Made by a program: the position numbers and the translations under genes
Shown: positions 27,001 to 38,991 of the stretch, piece after piece
How positions within the stretch are numbered: the first letter of the stretch is position 1
Layout of the letters: each line of letters starts with the position of its first letter
Assembly (NCBI RefSeq): GCF_041296385.1
Contig: NC_091015.1
Location: forward strand, 93,108,004-93,172,003
Direction: 5' to 3'
DNA length: 64,000 nt
DNA from: Aphelocoma coerulescens
Lineage: Eukaryota; Chordata; Aves; Passeriformes; Corvidae
Notes under the pieces: model-generated
The model's database searches: none
Seen by the model: only the letters and a program-made list of their open reading frames with translations
Told to the model about the DNA's origin: nothing

Positions 27001-27064
27001 GTAAGGAATTTTCAGCTTTCTCTTCATCAAATATCTATGGCCATATGCCATGGATGCCTCTATG

Positions 27065-27345
27065 TCATAGAGTCATAAAATCATTTAAGTTTGAATGGAA
27101 TTCTAAAGTCACCAAGTCCAACCATTACCCCAGCTCTGCCAACTCCTCCATTGAACCATATTCCCAGGAGCCTCATCTTCATGTGTTTTAAATACCTCCA
27201 GGGATGGTGACTCTGCACCTTCTCTGGGCAGTCTGTTCCAGTGCTTGACAGCCCTTTCAGTGAAGAATTTTTTCCTAATACCTAATCTAAACTTCCTCTG
27301 GCAAAACTTGAAGCCATTTCCACCTGTTCTATCACTAATGCTCTA
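27065..27345 (-). mobile_element. CR1 LINE, 3' end (5'-truncated)
   Basis: It starts TCATAGAGTCATAAAATC only about 65 bases downstream of the exon D donor. It reads through TACCTCCAGGGATGGTGACT and AATTTTTTCCTAATACC to about 27345. It is antisense to the gene and resembles the 18259 copy in the same words. Confidence 0.86.
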
Positions 27346-29559
27346 TGCCCATAATGCATCTGTGTATGTCTGTAAGCTGTATCCCTGAGTAGTCACTCAT
27401 TGTTTTGTCTCTGTGTTGCTTTTGTGTGCTGAAATCCACACAAATTATTAATCAGAAATATATATAATTCAGCTTTTTCACACTGTCATCTAGGATATAA
27501 GCTTCCTGAGGCAAGGTTGGTGCAGATGTAGATGTGTCCGTGCAGATTTGTGGTGGTTTTTATTTTTATCACCGGAGTACATAGAAACCCTATCTATGAG
27601 CCCAGGACTCCAGTGTACTAGGTTCTGTACGACAGAGAAAAGCTAATTTTCACATCTGAATACATAAGGAGCCAATAAGTGAATGCATGGAAGCCCCAGG
27701 AAAGTGCTGAGGTGAGATTGGACAGCAGTAGTGATCTTGGCACAGCAGCAGCCTAGCAGCTGTTAGGCTTCAAAGCTACAGTAGGATGATTTGAATGAGT
27801 AGAATTGCTTTATGGATACCCAATTTATTAAGAGACGCATGTGGGAAACATAGGGGATTTTTCTTATATCCGAACAAGCATAGGTGGTAGGTGAAGAGGT
27901 AGAAGAATTTTTTTTTCTTTTAACAATTAAAACAACTTTTTCATGTCTTAATTTCAGAGAGACTTAATTCTGAGGTTTGTCATTATCTGTGGTCTATTTG
28001 TTAGATTGGCAGTAATTCAATACTAAAGAAAGGATAATTTATTACCTTTTTCTAATTTGAAGATTTTGTGCGTTTTCCCAGGATATTTCTCTTTCTGAAA
28101 TTTATTCTGGTGATAGAATTGCATTTTCACTAAATTAAAAACATCCAACAGGCTTGTTCTTTTATTTCAGTTGAACTTTAAGAATTAACCTAATAACTTA
28201 GAATTCTACCAAGTGTTCCAAAATACTTGTCTCTCTCTGATGGTACACGAAAAAAAGATGACATATGGTCTAGATCTATTGTTAAACCTTCCTGACTGGC
28301 ACTGAAAAGAGCACAATATGAAGGTTTTCTCTCTAATTTGTTCCTAAGTATCCTATAATAATGTTCTTGAAATATAGCAGTATTTTATTTAGCAGAGAAT
28401 CTTCCCATGGTCTTAAATCAAAAATATGTGGTTCTAATTTTCTTGGAAAGCTCCGTGAGGAAAGTAGGAAAACCTTTAGTGTAAAAATTACTTATTATAA
28501 CTGATTAGAGATTAATGGTATTGGGGGTTGTAATTTATTAACAGTCTTAGCACATACTCTGCTGCATCACAGAATAGTTACCAGTTCAGCTATGGAAATG
28601 TTCTGGAGACTTTTTATTAATTAGAAAATTATTGTGTTGATCATTTCAAGCTTTGGAGTACATAGTTATCTTGCTAAAACTTAGGCACCAGTGGAAAGCC
28701 AACCAGCATAGAAATCCTCTATAAACCCTGGTGTTCTTGCAAGACAAAGGACTGTGGTACAAAGTCTGTGTTCAGTTTAAGTATCACTGAATTTTCATTG
28801 AACCTCTGAGTTACCTGTCTTGACTCAGAGGCTTTGCAGCCATAGCAGGACCTTGTCACTAAGGGTAGCTGGAAAAAAAGTACTTTATTTCTTCTCAGAG
28901 TTTGTTTCATTAGTGTAAGAAACTGCAATCAGAAATACTTTTAGACCTTCTTGTAATTGTTGAATGGGTTAAATATTTATATTAATAAAGTCTTATGAAT
29001 GAGGAGCACGAATATGAAATTTATTTGTTGGGTGTTCTGCTGCTTCAGCCAAATTTTTTGTTTTATTATAGAAGGTATGTATCTTTCCAAATAGTGAATT
29101 TAGTTTATTTCAAAAAACTTTTATCCTATCTCTGAGTACTTGAGATGCTGAAAAATCTCAGGACATGTTGCAGTGAAAGTGGTAGTAATCTATACTATCT
29201 CCTGTTTGTTTTGTCTGGAGTAAAAGATGTTATGAGCCATACATTTAGCATGTGAATTAAAGCATAGTTGGAAATAGACTCAGAGACTTAAAATGCCTGG
29301 TTTTCTCAACCATTAAATGATGGCTTTAACCTATGAAGAGACTCTCCAGGTTTCTGGTTTGCCTTCTTCAGTGAGGATAAATTCTGTGAAACTTTCACAA
29401 CATATGAGCAGCGCGAGTTGCAGCTGAATAGTTCAGTGTCTGTGGCCTGTGAAGAGGAAAAGGAAAAAAGGGTAGAGGACTGAAGAACGTGTTATTTAAG
29501 AAGACAGTAACTATGTTAGGCTTCATTTCATTCTGAAATGAAAAGAAATTTTTGATGCA

Positions 29560-29630
29560 TCAGAGGTGTAGGATGGACTAAATGCTGTCTTGGGACCCCT
29601 TTCAACCATGCCAATTCTTTGGTTTTAGAA
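29560..29630 (+). mobile_element. Possible short CR1 3' end remnant
   Basis: The words GGATGGACTAAATGCTGTC, GGGACCCCTTTCAACCATG and CCAATTCTTTGG follow the order of a CR1 3' end (GGACTAGATGAT, GGTCCCTTCCAACC, CCATTCTATG). It is only about 70 bases and divergent, so a chance match cannot be excluded. Confidence 0.35.
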
Positions 29631-30903
29631 CTGTTTTTCAGTAGGGAATCATGGGAGAAAAAACAAAACCAGAAGTTTTTATAAGACTTAAGAAAGGAAG
29701 TCTTACAGTGTGCTTACCAGCAGTATCAGGGGACCAGATTTAATTTCCTAGGAGAACCTGCCTCTTCTGTTTTCCAATCTGCAACCTGGCTGTGAGACTG
29801 CAATATAGCCAATCCTAATCTATTTTTCTGTCCTTATTTTGCAGCTTTTACCATATTAATGGCTATTGTCTGTATCCGCCTAATGATTTATGCCACATAA
29901 TTTTTAATGAACAGTGTTTCTTCCTTTTAGTTTGATTGTATTGCTCCTAGGCTGCAGTATCACAGCAGGCAGCTAGTGCCTGTGTTTGTATTTTTGCATG
30001 TTTCTCATCACTTGGTTCCTTGACTTCAGCTGTCTTGTAGCAGGTATCAGCCAAGCCACTTGAATATTTTTTATCAGGACTCACTGGAGCTCCCCACCAT
30101 TATTTCCAACTTATTTTATAAAATAATAATGATAAATCTTTTGATGCATATAAATATTCCACAGAGAGAAAACCATGATGATATCTTAAAGATACGTCTC
30201 TTGCTTAAGTGCACTCAATACATGAAAATGGATGACCAGAGACTTAGGAGTGAAGGCATTTTCACTGAATATAGAAAACCATAAATCAATATGATACAGG
30301 AGAATTAGACCATAGAGACTCATGAAGGTCAAAAAGATGAAGTTAGAAATCAAAATGTGGATTCATAAGGACCTGTTAAAATCTTTAAGTTAATCAAAGC
30401 TACTAAAGACTGCTTAAAATTGTCTAATAAGAGATAGAACCATCACAACCAAATTTAAGAGAGCTAAGTTCTGGTAATACAAAGCTTACGTGGATCACAA
30501 AACAGGTATTAATCTCATGTATGCAGGTGATACAGGCACTAGAGAAGGAACTGCAGAATTCTCTGGACTGTGCTAATGTGACTCAGAGGACAAACATCTT
30601 CAGATTTTACAGCATACTCAGATAAGCTGTGTGTTTCCTTCAGAAAATGCTGCTTTCCCCTGAGAAGCGTAATCGCACTTGAGTTTGCCTCAGGCCAGTA
30701 ATAAAATAATAACTTTTTTAAAGAATTATAATTAGAATGAGGAATTTCGTTTGAGGCTCAAGTTGGGTGACATGCTTTATGTGTATATTTGTCTGTGTTC
30801 TCATTTCAGTCATGCTAACATATACATTAATCTTAGTTTTTGTGCTGGGAGACTGATAAAGGGCATATACTGCTGTACTTTGCTGTGGAATTAAACAACA
30901 ACC

Positions 30904-30992
30904 AAAAAAAAAAAAAAAAAAAAGGAGGAAATTTATTTGTTCCTTAGAAAATAGTAGCTAGTTTTGCACTAATCTTTTTTTTTTTTTTTTTT
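30904..30992. repeat. A20 and T18 runs facing each other
   Basis: Twenty A at 30904-30923 and eighteen T at 30975-30992, separated by 51 bases without a recognised repeat. As RNA they could pair. They could also mark the tail ends of two opposed retroposed fragments, but I see no body for either. Confidence 0.9.
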
Positions 30993-32292
30993 AATTATTA
31001 GTATTATTGTTTCAGTGTTCTGGTAGTGTTCTGGTATTGTTCTGAACACAAAACTTTTTAAAGAAAATATATCTGCATTTTAGAGTTTTTGTAATGACAC
31101 AGGGTGAAAAAGAAAAAAACAAATGTCAGACTTTTTCTTCCATCAATTTTTTAAAGGGAATTTGATGATGGAAGGTTTTCAGAAGCACTTAGTCCATCAG
31201 AAAAAAACAGTCTGCCTTTTTTTACTTGCCATCTCACAAAATAAATGTAAAATGTCTTGTCCAAAAAATTGAACAGAAAGTAAGATTGTTTTTATGCTTT
31301 TTTTTAGAGTTCTTTTTTAAGTTTCCATTTGACTTAAGAAAAATAGTGTATTTCAAAGCCAGAAAGAAATCTCACAAGCATGATTTATAGGAAATTTTAC
31401 TATTTATGTGACGTTTGCCTTCTTTATGCTCATTTCCTTTTTCCATCCTTTTTTCTTCTGTAACGCAAACTCCGTTGGGTATTAACTGGTTTTTTTATGT
31501 TTTAAAAGTTTAGCAAAGTAGATCCTCTCTTCTTTTCATGCTGCACATGCTACTGCAATTGTGAGCAATAAGAAGTTACTTAAAGATGGTAAAACCAAAA
31601 AAATGATCAAAATCATAAGAAATAGTTTCAGAAAATACTAAAACACATTGATCAATGGTACATTTCTGCTTACCTTGTTTGGTAAATGGCTTGACATTCA
31701 TGGTTAAGGTAAATGTGAAATACAAACTTGTTGGACTGATGTGCATATATATCCAAATGTGAGCTTTTTAAGGTGGTATTTGGGCAGACATCCAGCAATC
31801 ATTTCACTGTTTCATTTGTTTGATTTTGAAAAAGAGACTAAACTGTAAGTTGTTTGCTGTCTTGCTTAAAACAGAATAGTGTGAAGCATCTCTTTTTTGA
31901 GAAATGTAATTTTGAAAGTAATTTAAAGCTGTGAAATATATTTTTAGCTGCTGGGAAACTGTCTCTACTTCAAACTATTCCATTCAGCCTGTGACAACTG
32001 ACACTGACTGCAGTCCTGTTCTGAGATTCCTGTAGCAAGCTCTTTCAGGGACTTCCAGGTCATGTGAAATAACTTCTTTTGTGGACCAATGCCATCTGAT
32101 TTATAATCTCTTTCAAATCTAATTATGAGGGTTTGCCAAAGCGAGTGTTCTCCCATTCAAGAACTTTGTATTGGGCACATGTGTATCTGTCATACAGATC
32201 ATGAATGTTTGTTTCAGAAGTCCAAATCTTATTTAAAAAAAGATAGGAAACAAATTTTAGTGTAACTGTCCATAAACTTTCTCAAGGCTTTG

Positions 32293-32321
32293 GGTGTAGG
32301 CAACAGCCAGTTGCCTACACC
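32293..32321. repeat. Perfect 12-bp inverted repeat, 5-base loop
   Basis: The left arm GGTGTAGGCAAC (32293-32304) and right arm GTTGCCTACACC (32310-32321) are exact reverse complements around AGCCA. In RNA from either strand this would fold into a stable hairpin. It lies in the large intron, with no recognised repeat around it. Confidence 0.95.
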
Positions 32322-32567
32322 ATTGTGCCTTAAGATCAAGTGCCTTTATCCCGTTAGGGAGTTGTAGTGATCAGAGGTAGGAGACCCAATTTGGTCCAGC
32401 CAGAATTTGCCCCACTGTTTCCTAAAACACCAGGCACACTGGAGTGTGTCCTGTCTCAGGTAGCGTTATTTGTTGTAGTTTTCAGCGGTGCCTGTGCTGT
32501 AGATGTAGTGCTCATTATTGATACTTAGATGTAATACTGTACCCCCTTGTTCTGTGAGGCCCTGTGT

Positions 32568-32612
32568 TTGAGCTGTGGTCACTGCTGTCTCTGATAACCA
32601 CAGAAAGCTCAA
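32568..32612. repeat. Inverted repeat, 7 + 5 bp stem
   Basis: TTGAGCT followed by GTGGT (32568-32579) pairs with ACCAC (32597-32601) and AGCTCAA (32606-32612), leaving a 4-base AGAA bulge on the 3' side and a 17-base loop. Confidence 0.8.
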
Positions 32613-32637
32613 GTACCTGAAACCCCCTTCATTCTGT

Positions 32638-32660
32638 GCCCAGCAGGCACCGTGCTGGGC
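32638..32660. repeat. Perfect 8-bp inverted repeat, 7-base loop
   Basis: GCCCAGCA (32638-32645) and TGCTGGGC (32653-32660) are exact reverse complements around GGCACCG. It is GC-rich against an AT-rich background and lies 340 bases from the 12-bp hairpin. Confidence 0.85.
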
Positions 32661-33511
32661 TCAAGGACTCAGCGTTAGGAGATGTGAACTTCACTTTCCT
32701 TTGACTGGATGAGTTTTGAATGTGAATGAAAAAGGAGAAAGATAGGAAGAAAGAAGCTTGGGTGCTGAAGTTTTGTGCTGCACTAATTTTGAACTGAATT
32801 AATGAGCAAAACTGAAACTGGAGGATATTTCCTAAGGACTTGTGCTTCATGGAGCCTGAGTTTTTTTCATTGCTGTGGACCTAGAACATTCAGTTATCTC
32901 TGGAAAGTAATCCATAACTGTCAATGATGACTAAAAAACACAAAAAAAAGTAGATGGCATAGTTTTAGCTTAGTTTTATCAAGTAATAGGACTTCCAGGA
33001 TCATATTGTGGTCTGTCAGGTATTCTTACTCTTCTGCTCCTAAGTAAAGCACCCACTCCCCCATTACAACTGTGTTTGACTGGAGGGTGGTCTTAGATGG
33101 TGACATGGAATTGCAACAAGTTTCATGAAAAACAGTGGCCCAGTAGAGTTTAAAAAAACGGAGTTAGTTTCTACATTGAGAGACAGAATTGCAGCTGAAT
33201 CCATTGTTTGATCCAAGTGGTGTCAGGTGCTGCTCACCTGAGTGTACGTATCAGCACACGTGTTGCTTGGGACTAGACACTGCATCTCTTTTAATTTTTA
33301 GCAGCTGGACTCCTAAATGCTATGGCTAGGAGATATGTGAAGGGGCAGAGAGGAAAACTTAAAAAACTTGAAATACAAACTTACAGGAAATCAGGCTTCA
33401 TTAATTCCAGTGTTTGTGGATCTAGTTTTTTATGTATGGGTTGTGTAGCTTTATTTAATATGTAAGTAGTGTTTACATTAAATCAGAATTGACATAGACA
33501 GGGAGAGCTGT

Positions 33512-33526
33512 AAAAAAAAAAAAAAA
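33512..33526. repeat. A15 homopolymer
   Basis: Fifteen A followed by GAAGAGAGAG, a purine-only stretch in the large intron. Confidence 0.9.
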
Positions 33527-34251
33527 GAAGAGAGAGCTGTTGGAACAACTAGAACAGTATTTAATACAGAGTATTTTTCTTATTTTTTGTGTTTAAAAAA
33601 AAAAGTATAGTAAGCCTCTAATCCAGATTTAACAAAAATTAAAAATTGATACAGGTAGTGATGGACTGCTTCACCTGATCTCTGATTTTCAAAGTCTCTT
33701 CCATTACAAAGATATGTCTTTGTTGAGTATGCAGAAACCTTAATTTTATTGCAGTCAGTTCAGTAGCAACCTTCATTGTACAGTTGCAATCAAAATGAGA
33801 AAAATGGGTGTATGAAGCATAACATTGAAAATTACCTCAGAAACCTGATAGAGCAGTTACATAAAACTGTTCTGTAGCCATGCTTACTGTTTTTAAAGGA
33901 TATGGCCTGTGGTGGAAGTGAGCTGAGCTTGGGAAAGTGTTCCAAAGAAATGCAAAAGATTGGGATTCTCATAAGTCAGAGTACACAGGGTTCTAGTGTA
34001 TGAAGGACTAATATATGAATTAATGACAGGTTTAGAGAGGGAACGCTGGCATTTCTGTGCACTCTGCAGTGTAATATACTGAGTTTTAAGGAAATATGAA
34101 GCCTGTGAAGGGAATTAATTTCTATCCAGGGCATTGTTAGATGATGTAACTTGTTGCAAGAAATTGTTGAGGCTTAAATCTTAAGAACCAATAAAACTCC
34201 ACACAACTAAAATTGTGCAGGATATAAGGATGAAGTAGAATTATAATAGAC

Positions 34252-34271
34252 AAAAAAAAAAAAAAAAAAAA
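34252..34271. repeat. A20 homopolymer
   Basis: Twenty A between ATAGAC and GATTTTTG. No retroposed body was recognised 5' of it. Confidence 0.9.
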
Positions 34272-36939
34272 GATTTTTGTTAGCATAGTAAATCAAATTT
34301 TAAAGTTTTAAATCTTTTTCCTGAATACTAACAATCAGATTGAGAGCTGTGCTTTTAGCATTCTTCTTATTTCTGTGCTGCCATTTGACAATAAACAGGG
34401 AAGGCACATCTGATCTGGAATGGCATTTCCAATGTTCCTCTTTGTAAGTGATTGTTGAATCAGTTTGCAACAAATTGTCCCTCTGATTCATTTTGTGCCT
34501 TTTAGGTTTACTCACCTGTACTTAAAATGGTATGGTGCAAACACAGTAATTATATTTACACATTTTATACCAAAAAGTCTGCTCGCATGTAGATCTTAAC
34601 ACAAAGCAGAGTTTTGTTTCAGTATTCTTCAATTTGACCTCAGTAAACTGAGGGATGGATGAAGCCTGAATAAGTAATATGCACTTTTGCCATTTATAGC
34701 CTCACGAATGCAGTAACTCCTGATGAGTGCAAGACTGATTTGTTAGCTGAGCTGACTGACAGCAGTCCTTAGCCATCTGAGTGCAATTAAATGGAACTCC
34801 ATCCAAATTAATTATGTTTATGTGCCAGCTTTTATTTTTACTTAGTCTCAGGGCATCATAGTAATTTTTAATTTATTAGGCTGTGGTAGGATTTTGATTT
34901 TCATTGAAAATAGTGTCAGGCAGCCCAGTTCTTACACAAGTTATATGAGGTTGGGAAATAATTAAAAAATTCAGAATATTTATTGATGGAATTATCAAAA
35001 CTTCCTTTTTCTTTCCTCCTTGGTTTAGTCCCTTCTCCCTTTCACATTAAGTTGTTGACAGAATACTTCTGCTCTAATACTACAGCCACCAAACAAGAGA
35101 CGTTGTTATTCAAAGTCTGACATTCATCTTGAACAAATAGGTTCACAAGCCTTAAAAAAGACAAATACACATTTTCACTGTGTTTATTTACAACTTATCT
35201 TCAGGATGATGTGACTCAGCCTATTGCAGCATTCTGAGATAATAATATTTATATCTGAATACTCCAGTAGATGGGATTGTATTCTTCATGTCTGAGAATA
35301 TAAACTCATGCAAACACTGAGGTCATTTACCAGAATACACAGTGATTTGTCCTTGCAGCTTGAAAGGCAGGAAAAAGTGTCACTGTCACCCTATCAAGAC
35401 CTCTTGTGTTACTTGAAAGCAGCATCATGCTGCACATTTCTTTCAGCTAGAGAAATGCAGGCAAAAGTAAAAGTATGTGTCTTCCAGAACAGAGCTTTTC
35501 TAATTGAACAATACTTGTTATTTCATTTGAAACATCAGAAAGCTGAAAGCGTAAAAACAGGCTTTCAGTTTCTGTTATGAAAATCTCCAGCTTTGTTAGT
35601 AATAACAATTTCTAGCACAAGAGATCAGTGAAACAAGTTACTACTTTGTAAAGATGCAGGTGTTCATTTGTCTTTTGTTTCAAATTTGTGACACCCCTAC
35701 ACAGACTGGGACTGGTCCAGAAATAGGTCAGCCCCAAAATGCAGTTCTTGCTTTGCCTTGTCAGAGAGGCTTTAGATGGAGAAAAGCAGCTGTAGACTGT
35801 ACCTGTATTTTTTCTGCTATCTGATTCCAAGGAAGGACAGATTCACTTCAATCTCTTTGTACTTTCAATCCATCTCCAGAAGTGAGAGTGGAAAAAACCC
35901 CCACCCACAACAGTAGAGTTGTCCTGTGGTGTTAGAGATACTTTGCCAATTCCACAGGCTGGATTGCCAGGTGCCAGGTCAGGTACAAGACTTACTCAGC
36001 CAACATCTGCACAGTGCTCAGCACGAGACTCTTCTGTGTTATTGCTCTGTTGCTCAAAAGCAGCCCCTTCTTTACTTCATGAAGATTTTTTATGAAGGTA
36101 GTGGCAGATTCCAGAATTCTTTATAAAAGAACATTTATATGTTGGTGCTTGTGAGGACATTGTATGTGGCTTTGTCAATTTACTGTTCTGGTAATGTCAT
36201 ACTGCTGTGGATATACCACTTATGAACAAAAATTTCATTTTTTCCCAGCTGAGTTTATTCTGCCCCCATCCCCTCAGTATAAGCTCTATGAAAAACATGA
36301 GAGTTAGTCAACAGACCCACATCTCTTGGCATTGCCTGACTTAGCTAAGTCTTTTCACAGCCTTGGATGACATCAGCAAGCAGAAGTCCAGAGAGTATAT
36401 CTGGTTGTTACTCTACCTAGAAGACCTGTAATTCTGCTTTAAGATGTAATGAAGTATGCTCACTATATTTAAAGCATAAGAAGAGATTCATTCAGAAGTT
36501 TCAAAAATTTTCAAGCAACTATTCACAAAAGTGGAAGTATACTGTATTCTTTCACATAGGAGCACACAAACCTCTTTGCAAAGGCACTAAGCTCCCAATT
36601 AAAAATAGTTAATTTATGCATCCTAGCCCATACTGAAAAGCTGATCCAGAATCCCAATGCACATATTGAAGCATTTTAGTGAGATAGCTTGGCAGAATGA
36701 ATATTTTGTTAAAGAATTTTAAAGTACTCAGAAAAAGAAGTAATAGCAGTGCATATTATCTTCTTCTGAAATGGGCTAAAAGGAGTATTAGACATATAGT
36801 GAAATCTATCATCAGCAATTTGGTATGAAGTATAAAAATGATCCATTACACAAAATGCAAGAAAAAAAAGCAACTGGTGGATTATAGGAATTAATCCTTC
36901 AAAATCTTGCTGGGAGTCATATGAATTTTTTTGTTTTTG

Positions 36940-36972
36940 AAAAACAAACAAACAAACAAAAAAAAAAAAAAG
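36940..36972. repeat. (CAAA)n and poly(A) tract
   Basis: Four AAAC/CAAA units followed by an A run, simple sequence of the kind that decays from a poly(A) tail. Confidence 0.9.
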
Positions 36973-37955
36973 TAAAAAATGCAGTGTTGTGTAGTATCTC
37001 TAGCCAGGGAAATGTTTTCACTTCTTTCCTGTGTTTTCAGAATGAATGGTTTTTTTATTTGCTGGGTAATTTTCTAAGTAAAACTGAAGAAGAATTAAAA
37101 TAATATGAGATACCCTATCTATAAAGAAAAAATTGGCTTTCCATGATAGTCCCAAGAAAACTAACTAATGTTGCCTTAAACTTCATAGGAAGAATAGTAT
37201 GTATGAACAGAATTTGCTGTGTTGTGAGAGGCAGGTAGGGTGAAATGTGGAAAGGAAAGGAAAATCTGAATAACATGAGTGCAAGATTTTACAAAAGTGT
37301 TTCTCCTTTCTAAAGCTACAGAAGTTCTTTGCCTAATATAGTCAGACAAATAAAGATTAAAATGAACTATTAATCTTTTGCCTTTTGTGAGGTAGGTGCC
37401 TTTGATTATTTGGGGGAAATTTATTCATGAGTTTCGTTCTTAGAACTGCGTTCTGCCTGCAGTCCCAGCCTGATGAAGAGTGTGTGCTTTTTAAACTTTA
37501 TACTCACCCTTTCCTTTTTCCCTCTGCAGCACACCTACCAGAGTGATTTTTTGAAAGTAGGTGCCATCTTAGGTACAGTACTTTCCCTGCTGTTGAATTG
37601 GTTTAACCACACATGTTTACGGCACAGACCATACTGAACACCATTCATTGTGAAAAACTGACCATTTATTCCTCTCTTCCATTTACCACCTCTTAAGCAG
37701 TTAATTATCTGTGAAAGAGGAATACATTTTCATTTAGCTTTTGGCTGCAAGTCTCCTAAGAGAGAATGATTCCTTTGAGATACATTGTGAAATGTCTGTT
37801 TGAATTCAAAGTAAACTGTATCAGCTTACTACCTGTATCCATGTTTGCTGACTCCTTCAGAGATTCTGACAGGTTCCTTTTAAAGAAAAGCAGAGCATAT
37901 AATTTTGTTCTCCAGCAAATCATATTTGTTCATGTTCCACTAATTTCATGCTTTA

Positions 37956-38770
37956 TTATGATTTCCCTGATTTGCCCAGTTCAGATGTCATGCTCATTTT
38001 TTTTAGATCCCCTGAACTTCCTGATGTATCTTTTAAAAGTGATGTCACATTTAGCATCTTTCAGGCTTCAGATAGGAAGGCAAATTTAAGCAAGAAGCTG
38101 TGTGTCACTAGTAGTAGTTTTCTTATTTCTGCTTCTGTAGTTACATTCTTTGGTGACATTTTTTTGCTCATTTTATCTATTTGTTCCATCATGTCTTCAA
38201 ATAGCACAGCCTGCTGTGGTCTTGCCATTTCTAAATACCCCTTGTATGCCTGCACAGTATACTGGGCCTGTAGACTCTGTAGCAGTCTTTCTGTCCCTAA
38301 TGTCCTTGAAGTAGGAGCGCATTTTAGCCTTTAGACCTTACAAAGTACTTCCTTGAATTCTTTTCTGGCCTCTTACTGTGTTTTTACGTTTAATGTGCTA
38401 GATTCGTGATTATCTCCATTCATTTTTTGTTTGTACCCCACTTTTTAGATTTTTACAGGGTGTTTTCATCTCCCTGCTGTTTAGTTATGATGATTTCTTT
38501 TTGCCCTTCCTCAGATTTCTTGATTGGCAGCAAGGATTTGCTCTCTGCCTCTAATACACTGCCCCTGGAGAGCTTCCCTCCTGTAGTGCTCTGCTGGGTC
38601 ATGTCCCTCATTAATGGTTGTACTGAACCCAGCTCTCTGTTCATTTGTACTGTAGAGGAGGGGTCAGGGATTAGCCCCCCTAATACTTTTCTCTTGAGTA
38701 GAGTCACCTCTCAAGGGAGCAGAATTCAGCAAAGAAAATTCTTTTTATGCTTTTCTGGGAAAAAAACCCA
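37956..38770 (-). pseudogene. Unassigned decayed coding-like segment (candidate processed pseudogene or old element ORF)
   Basis: On the minus strand two long open blocks follow each other. Block 1 (38707 to 38453, 84 codons) is rich in Gln, Lys, Glu and Ser and includes EAESKSLLPIKKSEEGQKE. Block 2, one base out of frame with it, is open for 89 codons from 38330 to a TGA at 38061 and includes LLQSLQAQYTVQAYKGYLEM and EAEIRKLLLVTHSFLLKFAF. The same frame continues for 34 codons after the TGA (LLKDTSGSSGDLKK) to a TAATAA at 37956, with AATAAA overlapping it. Two more in-frame stops lie just upstream of block 2. The composition looks like a real helical protein tail rather than random AT-rich translation. 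I do not recognise the family. No introns, no clear poly(A) tail and no target-site duplication were found, so the retrocopy idea is inference. Confidence 0.35.
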
Positions 38771-38947
38771 ACAAAACAGTTGGCCAAATTATACGTGTTT
38801 TTGTTATTTTATTCATATTTCTTAACCTTGGGCAGTTAAACCAGTAACCTAGTTTGCTTAGTCAACAGTAAAAGCTGAGTTCCTGCAGAGAGCTTTTCAC
38901 AACTGCTGAACAGTTATATTACATTTAAAATCCCCAAAATACCCCTT

Positions 38948-38991
38948 GCCCCACACTTGCACCCTGATAGCCCCACACTTCCACCCTAAGG
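38948..38991. repeat. 22-bp tandem duplication with short palindrome
   Basis: Two copies of a 22-base unit, each beginning GCCCCACACTT (38948-38969 and 38970-38991), differing at a few positions. The second runs into the near-palindrome CCACCCTAAGGGTGG (38982-38996), a 7-bp stem around a single A. Confidence 0.8.

Noticed and set aside
37766..38825. Long + strand frames of 107-139 codons at 37.8-38.8 kb
   Set aside because: They mirror the more protein-like minus-strand blocks; their own translation is rich in Ser, Phe, Leu and Cys as expected for an antisense shadow.
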